Source of the DNA: Phycisphaera sp.
Lineage (GTDB): Bacteria > Planctomycetota > Phycisphaerae > Phycisphaerales > Phycisphaeraceae
Assembly (NCBI GenBank): GCA_029287335.1
Contig: JARFRI010000320.1
Span: 1 to 8,478 of the forward strand
Direction of reading: 5' to 3'
Length of the DNA stretch: 8,478 nucleotides
The notes beneath the pieces are model-generated. The model saw only the letters and a program-made list of their open reading frames with translations. It was not told the origin of the DNA and ran no database searches. The position numbers and the translations under genes are program-made. Below, piece by piece: positions 4,676 through 8,478 of the stretch. Positions within the stretch are counted from its first letter, which is position 1, and each line of letters begins with the position of its first letter.

Positions 4676-5332
4676 TTATCGATCTGGGATTTTGTCTGCG
4701 GATTCGGGGAATCGGGCCTTCCAGAGCTGGGCGAACGTGCCCACCGCCGCGTGCAGCCGGCTCTTGACCGTCCCTAGCGGGATCGACAGCATCTCGGCGA
4801 TCTCCTTGTAGGCAAACTGGTGGAAGTAGGCCATCACCAACACCTCCCGCAGGTGGTCGGGCAGTTGGTCGGCGATCTCGCGGACGATGGCCTTGACCTC
4901 CGCATCGTCAGCGACCTGCATGGGCAGGGGGATGTCCGCTTCCATCAGGTCGATAAAGCTCGCGCCCGATTCGCTGGTCGGATCGATCGTCGCCGAGAGC
5001 GGGGCGGTGCGTCGGCGTTTTTCGCGGCGGAGGTGGTCCCGGGCCTTGTTCGCCGCGATGGTGAACAGCCAGGGCTTAAACCGCTTGGTCGCGTCAAATG
5101 TCCCGGCCGACTGATGCACCTGCAGGAACGCCTCTTGAAACAAATCCTCGGCAAATGCCCGGTTGCCCGCGAAGCGGATCAGGAAATGGAAAAGCTCTTT
5201 CTCGTATCGGCTGATCAGCTCGGGCAGCGCCGCGACATTGCCCTCGCGGTACGCGACGACGAGCTGCTCGTCCTTGAGCGTCGCAAGATCAACGTGATTC
5301 GAGCCATCGGGCATGGCAGGATTGTAGGACAT
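4676..5332 (-). CDS. ECF-type RNA polymerase sigma-70 factor
   Basis: The protein has 218 residues from ATG 5332. Sigma region 2 lies at about 38-106 and includes the core-binding stretch AEDLFQEAFLQVHQSAGTF and the -10-recognition segment RFKPWLFTIAANKARDHLRR. A variable linker follows. Region 4 lies at about 150-204 (QLPDHLREVLVMAYFHQFAYKEIAEMLSIPLGTVKSRLH) and carries the helix-turn-helix that reads the -35. There is no region 1 or 3, which defines ECF sigmas. An in-frame ATG at 5380 would start in the T-tract of the upstream terminator and add a Cys-rich leader, so I prefer 5332; ATG 5314 is also possible. None has a good Shine-Dalgarno sequence. The partner protein follows after 60 bp and is probably cotranscribed. 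Control by a membrane partner is expected, but its signal is unknown. Confidence 0.93.
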   Translation of the reverse strand: MSYNPAMPDGSNHVDLATLKDEQLVVAYREGNVAALPELISRYEKELFHFLIRFAGNRAFAEDLFQEAFLQVHQSAGTFDATKRFKPWLFTIAANKARDHLRREKRRRTAPLSATIDPTSESGASFIDLMEADIPLPMQVADDAEVKAIVREIADQLPDHLREVLVMAYFHQFAYKEIAEMLSIPLGTVKSRLHAAVGTFAQLWKARFPESADKIPDR

Positions 5333-5381
5333 GGGGCTATTGCGTGGCCAAGATGCCCGGCACAACTTGCAAGTGAACATG

Positions 5382-5416
5382 AAAAACGTCCGACGCGCTA
5401 CATTGCGCGACGGACG
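5382..5416 (-). terminator. Strong Rho-independent terminator of the chemoreceptor gene
   Basis: On the minus strand a 12-bp stem (5416-5405 with 5398-5387) has a single T-T mismatch and a 6-nt loop, and is followed at once by TTTTT (5386-5382). It lies 64 bp past the chemoreceptor stop. A second perfect hairpin, GAAGCG(TTTC)CGCTTC (5439-5454), lies between the stop and this terminator. The stem ends about 55 bp before the sigma-factor start, leaving little room for that gene's promoter. Confidence 0.88.
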
Positions 5417-5479
5417 ATTAATGCGGGGCTAGGTTGGTGAAGCGTTTCCGCTTCGAGTGAGTCACTGAGTCGGTGCGGT

Positions 5480-7495
5480 TTACCCGCGTTGGGTCTTGAA
5501 CTGGCCGACCAACTGTTGCAGGGTCTCGGCCCGTTGGCTGAGCTGCGTCGCAGCGGCCGCGGCCTGGTTGGTGCCTTCGCTGGTCTGCCTCGTCACCGAG
5601 GCGATCTGCTCGATATTGCGGGACACCTCTTCGCTGGCGGCGGACTGTTCTTCAGCCGCTGCGGCGATCGACTGGACCATGGCCGAGACGTCTTGTGCAC
5701 TGGCGACGATCTGCTTGAGCGAGTCGCCGGCTTGTTGAGCCTTCTCGACACCGGTGGTGACCTCTTCGGTACCCGCGTTCATCTTATCGACGGCGGTGGT
5801 GGTCTCGGTCTGGATCGCTTGGATGGACCCCGCGATTTCTTCGGTCGCCTTGGTCGTGCGGTCCGCGAGCTTGCGGACCTCATCGGCGACGACGGCGAAG
5901 CCTCGGCCATGCTCACCGGCCCGGGCCGCTTCGATCGCGGCGTTGAGTGCGAGCAGGTTGGTTTGGTCTGCGATGTCGTTGATGACGGTGATGACCTCGC
6001 CGATCTGCTCGCCGCGTTTGCCCAGTTCCTGGACGGAGGCGGCTGACGAGGACACGGCATCGTTGATGGACGCCATGCCGGTGATGGTCTGATCGACGAC
6101 GTCGCCACCCTCGGTAGCCAGTCGGCCCGACTCGTTGGCGGAGTTGGCAGCATCGGCACTCTTACGAGCCACTTCGACGACGGAAGCGGACATCTCTTCG
6201 ACGGCCGAGGAGACTTGGGTGATCTGCTGGGATTGCTCGTTGGCGCCGGCAGCGATCTGCTCAGCAGAGGCCGCGATCTCGGTGGAAGCGGCGGCGACTT
6301 CGGTCGACGCATCGGTCACTTCGGCGATGACGTCGTGGATCTTGACGACAAAGGCGTTGAACCACTTGGCAAGCTCGCCGATCTCGTCCTTGCTCTTGAC
6401 TTCGATGCGCTTGGTGAGGTCACCTTCGCCTTGGGCGATGTCTTTGACACGATCAATCAAACGGTTCAGCGATTTGGTGATCTGTCGGCTCAGGAAGAAG
6501 GCGATGAACAGGCCCAGGCCGATACCGATCAACGAGGCGATCAGTGTCATCGCGATCATGTTGTCGCTGGCAGAGGTCAAATCTGCAGCGGCCTTGTGCT
6601 CGGCGTCGCTTTCTTTGCTGATGATGTTGGCGAGTAGCTCGTCGGCACGCGAAGACAAGGGGGCGACCTGGTTGAGGCAGATGAATTCAGACTTGCACCA
6701 GTCGTCGCTGCTGCGGATCGCGATCACTTCCTTGGCCTTGACCAGGAACTCGTCGCGCTCGGAAATATACTGATCGAAATACTTGGCTTGCTCTTCATTG
6801 AACAGGCCGGTCATCGTTTTCAGGCGTTGGACCGACGTCTCACAAGCCGCAACATCGTGTTCAATGGTTGCGAGTTGTTCGTCGGTGCCCGAGACGAGGA
6901 ACCCGGTGATGCCCTGCTCGACGTGCAGCAGGTGGCTCTTGGCCTCTGCGAGGTATTGGACGAGTTGCTTGCGTTCTTTTGTGGCTTCGAGGTCCTGTTC
7001 GATTTTCAGGACGCCGTCCAGGGCCTTTTCCATAGCCTTGCCGTAAGGCATGGCTTCGTTGAAGAACTTGGTCTGCGCAAGGTTGTCTTCAGGCGTGTGA
7101 GCAACGCGAGCGATCTCGTCCTGAGCCTTTTTGAACTTGGGCATCACGGCCTTGAATTCCGCGAACGCATCGAGGGTTTCCTGGTCTTTCCAGTGGTGGG
7201 AAAGCTCTTCCAGGGCTGCGATGTGTTCGTCGATCTTTTCCCAAGCCTTCACGCGTGCCTCGGCAAGCGGCTTGAGGCCCAGGATCATGTAGCCCCGGTG
7301 CATCGACAGGCTATGGTGGATCTCGGCCTGGGTGTGGATGGCATGCTCGACCGACGGCACGTTCTGCTCGAGCACGTGGTGGGTCAGCTTGTTGGTGTCG
7401 CTGATCTGGAAGTAGAGCACCCCACCGAGCACCGCGATGATGGCGATAAGCGTGCCGAAGCCCGCGCCGAGTTTTTTGCTAATTGTGATGCGCAA
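5480..7495 (-). CDS. Methyl-accepting chemotaxis protein (transmembrane chemoreceptor)
   Basis: The protein has 671 residues. TM1 lies at about 10-31. A large periplasmic sensor of about 280 residues follows, all helical, with two similar halves (MHRGYMILG near 65 and [13 protein letters not shown] near 196), suggesting stacked four-helix bundles like the HBM type. TM2 lies at about 313-335 ([20 protein letters not shown]) and HAMP at about 336-389 ([28 protein letters not shown]). The cytoplasmic coiled coil has the highly conserved tip near 500-547 ([37 protein letters not shown]) that binds CheA and CheW. EEMSAS and [13 protein letters not shown] mark likely methylation helices. There is no CheR-tethering pentapeptide at the C-terminus. 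I choose TTG 7495, with GGAG 7 nt upstream and the usual MCP opening [10 protein letters not shown], over a TTG at 7549. Two Cys ([10 protein letters not shown], near 267-273) could form a disulfide. Ligand unknown. Confidence 0.95.
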   Translation of the reverse strand: MRITISKKLGAGFGTLIAIIAVLGGVLYFQISDTNKLTHHVLEQNVPSVEHAIHTQAEIHHSLSMHRGYMILGLKPLAEARVKAWEKIDEHIAALEELSHHWKDQETLDAFAEFKAVMPKFKKAQDEIARVAHTPEDNLAQTKFFNEAMPYGKAMEKALDGVLKIEQDLEATKERKQLVQYLAEAKSHLLHVEQGITGFLVSGTDEQLATIEHDVAACETSVQRLKTMTGLFNEEQAKYFDQYISERDEFLVKAKEVIAIRSSDDWCKSEFICLNQVAPLSSRADELLANIISKESDAEHKAAADLTSASDNMIAMTLIASLIGIGLGLFIAFFLSRQITKSLNRLIDRVKDIAQGEGDLTKRIEVKSKDEIGELAKWFNAFVVKIHDVIAEVTDASTEVAAASTEIAASAEQIAAGANEQSQQITQVSSAVEEMSASVVEVARKSADAANSANESGRLATEGGDVVDQTITGMASINDAVSSSAASVQELGKRGEQIGEVITVINDIADQTNLLALNAAIEAARAGEHGRGFAVVADEVRKLADRTTKATEEIAGSIQAIQTETTTAVDKMNAGTEEVTTGVEKAQQAGDSLKQIVASAQDVSAMVQSIAAAAEEQSAASEEVSRNIEQIASVTRQTSEGTNQAAAAATQLSQRAETLQQLVGQFKTQRG

Positions 7496-7664
7496 TGGAT
7501 ATCTCCATGATGGCTTGCCCTGAAACAGACAAGAAAAGTGCCCCCGCAAGTCGGATCGTCTTCATCGGAACGGATCTTTATCCTTACATTGGTCAGCCCA
7601 ATGCGCACGAAGTCTCGCCTGAGAGATCAGGTTGGTGTGAAATGTTGGACTTCTTGATTAGTCG
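7496..7664 (-). promoter_or_regulatory. Structured 5' leader of the chemoreceptor mRNA
   Basis: If transcription starts about 7 nt after the TATAAT at 7671-7676, the leader is about 170 nt. In minus-strand order it contains CCTGA-TCTC-TCAGG (7631-7618) and CATTGG-GCTGA-CCAATG (7603-7587), both perfect stems. GGATAAAGATCC (7583-7572), a partial self-complement, follows. Near the start codon the Shine-Dalgarno GGAG lies in a less structured stretch. I could not match it to a known riboswitch class. It may control translation, or the folding may be incidental. Confidence 0.35.
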
Positions 7665-7670
7665 CGAGTG

Positions 7671-7676
7671 ATTATA
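7671..7676 (-). promoter_or_regulatory. TATAAT -10 box, probable promoter of the chemoreceptor gene
   Basis: The minus strand reads CTTATAATCA, a perfect -10 hexamer in the A/T-rich gap between lysA and the chemoreceptor. The -35 position at 17-bp spacing (GTCGAT) is a poor match to TTGACA. A flagellar-type sigma-28 promoter, often used for chemoreceptors, is not evident. Confidence 0.45.
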
Positions 7677-7759
7677 AGACGGTTAACCTGAAATCGACGC
7701 CTCACATTTTTTTTGCGATCGATCAGATTAATTTGTTTTTTAAATCAGTCCGTACGGAG
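7677..7759. other. A/T-rich intergenic stretch after lysA
   Basis: This gap contains a perfect 10-bp palindrome TCCGTACGGA (7749-7758), runs of T and A (eight Ts near 7708, TTTTTT near 7736) and GCGATCGATC (near 7717-7726). On the minus strand there is no stem followed by a U-tract, so I do not call a lysA terminator. No ORF of note is present. Confidence 0.4.
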
Positions 7760-8478
7760 CTACACACGCTCGGCCGCGACGAGGTCTTCGTAGGTCTCAC
7801 GCCGACGGATCGTGATGTAGGCGTCGCTGGCAACCATGATCTCCGGCGGCTTAGGCATCGCGTTGTAATTGCTGGCCATGACCATGCCATAGGCCCCGGC
7901 CCCGAAGATCGCCAGCAGGTCGCCGCGCTCCACCGGCGGCAGCGGGCGGTCCTTGGCCAGGTAATCCCCCGTCTCGCAGATCGGGCCGACCACTTCGCTC
8001 ACTTCAAGCCCGTCCATCGCCATGTCCTTCGCGCGCTTGGCAGGAACAAACTTATCCGCAATCTTCACCGGCCAGATGAACTGCCAGGCCTCGTACAGCG
8101 TCGGGCGAATCAGGTGGTGCATCCCCGTGTCGCAGATCACGAACTTCTTCGCCCCGCCTTGCTTGATGTACTGCACCTGCGTGACTAGGACGCCCGCGTT
8201 CGCCGCGATCGTCCGGCCAGGCTCCAATATCACCGTCCCGCCCGCTTCCTTGAACGGCATCAGCAACGGCACGATCGCGTCCGCGTATTCCTGATACGAA
8301 GGCGAGGCCCCTGTTTCATAGTCCGCCGCGTACCCGCCGCCGATGTCGATCGTGTTGATGGTAAAGCCGTCAGCCCGCAACTCTTCGATGATCTCCAGCG
8401 TCTTGGTGATCGCCTTGACGTAGGGCTCGGGCGAGTAGATCGGGCTGCCGATGTGCAGGTGGATGGCGTCGAGCTTGC
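7760..8478 (-). CDS. lysA: Diaminopimelate decarboxylase, C-terminal part (start beyond the right edge)
   Basis: The minus-strand frame is open from the right edge to TAG at 7762-7760, giving 238 residues. This PLP enzyme decarboxylates meso-diaminopimelate to L-lysine, the last step of lysine synthesis, in the cytoplasm. Visible family marks in order are HLHIGSPI, corresponding to the family GLHCHIGSQ; NTIDIGGGY, the glycine loop that holds the PLP phosphate; EPGRTIAANAGVLVTQVQYIK; FVICDTGMHHLIRPTLYEAW; and VVGPICETGDYLAKDRPLP with the active-site CETGD. GAYGMVMASNYNAMPKP with its conserved Tyr follows, then IRRRETYEDL. The missing N-terminus would carry the PLP-binding lysine. It ends about 84 bp before the chemoreceptor -10 box, with no strong terminator between them, so some readthrough is possible. 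Confidence 0.94.
   Translation of the reverse strand, partial: KLDAIHLHIGSPIYSPEPYVKAITKTLEIIEELRADGFTINTIDIGGGYAADYETGASPSYQEYADAIVPLLMPFKEAGGTVILEPGRTIAANAGVLVTQVQYIKQGGAKKFVICDTGMHHLIRPTLYEAWQFIWPVKIADKFVPAKRAKDMAMDGLEVSEVVGPICETGDYLAKDRPLPPVERGDLLAIFGAGAYGMVMASNYNAMPKPPEIMVASDAYITIRRRETYEDLVAAERV

Noticed and set aside
3863..4777. 304-codon plus-strand open frame
   Set aside because: It lies antisense to the sigma factor and partner genes, has low-complexity Arg/Gly/Gln-rich content and no start signal; a shadow of GC-rich codon use.
6788..7510. 240-codon plus-strand open frame across the chemoreceptor
   Set aside because: It is antisense to a confidently identified coding region and its composition is a mirror of it.
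7496..7549. Longer chemoreceptor N-terminus from TTG 7549
   Set aside because: It adds 18 residues before the family's usual MRITISKK opening and lacks a Shine-Dalgarno sequence, whereas TTG 7495 has GGAG 7 nt upstream.

Overview
The window appears to come from a fairly GC-rich bacterium. The best fit is a planctomycete, perhaps of the Phycisphaerae. This is inferred from an ECF sigma factor paired with a large single-pass protein carrying a pilin-like helix and a C-terminal H-x10-DGSV motif, from weak or absent Shine-Dalgarno signals before several genes, and from a 76-residue protein of a type I associate with planctomycetes. No rRNA or other taxonomic marker is present, so this assignment is tentative.

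Region 1 (1-1811, plus strand) looks like the distal end of an integron gene-cassette array. Two complete attC recombination sites (146-252 and 1384-1492) and the left half of a third (1748-1811) have nearly identical left arms. They show R''/R' core boxes, an unpaired spacer, an L stem with extrahelical bases on one arm only, and a variable terminal loop. The cassettes carry the tail of a small hydrophobic protein (1-93), a DUF1772/anthrone-oxygenase-type membrane protein (274-744), a RibD-C/dihydrofolate-reductase-family protein (871-1389) and a 76-residue unknown (1523-1753). The last has its own extended -10 promoter, apparently giving a leaderless mRNA. No integrase is in the window; by orientation it should lie to the left.

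Region 2 (1811-1948) is a junction. The third attC stops in its terminal loop and is followed at once by a long imperfect inverted repeat of about 105 bp. Beyond it every gene is on the minus strand, which suggests this is where the array meets resident chromosome.

Region 3 (1949-8478, minus strand) reads, in transcription order from the right: the C-terminal two-thirds or so of lysA (diaminopimelate decarboxylase), a methyl-accepting chemotaxis protein with a 170-nt structured leader and a strong terminator, an ECF sigma factor, its probable membrane-bound partner or anti-sigma protein, a small soluble unknown with a perfect Shine-Dalgarno sequence, and a four-helix membrane protein of unknown function. 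Sigma factor and partner probably form one operon. The chemoreceptor is an orphan with no che genes nearby. The unknowns are separated by intergenic stretches containing hairpins and A/T-rich terminators.

The most notable content is the cassette array: unusually uniform attC sites, a two-gene cassette with a possible decayed attC between its genes, a self-promoted leaderless cassette, and an abrupt attC/inverted-repeat end.
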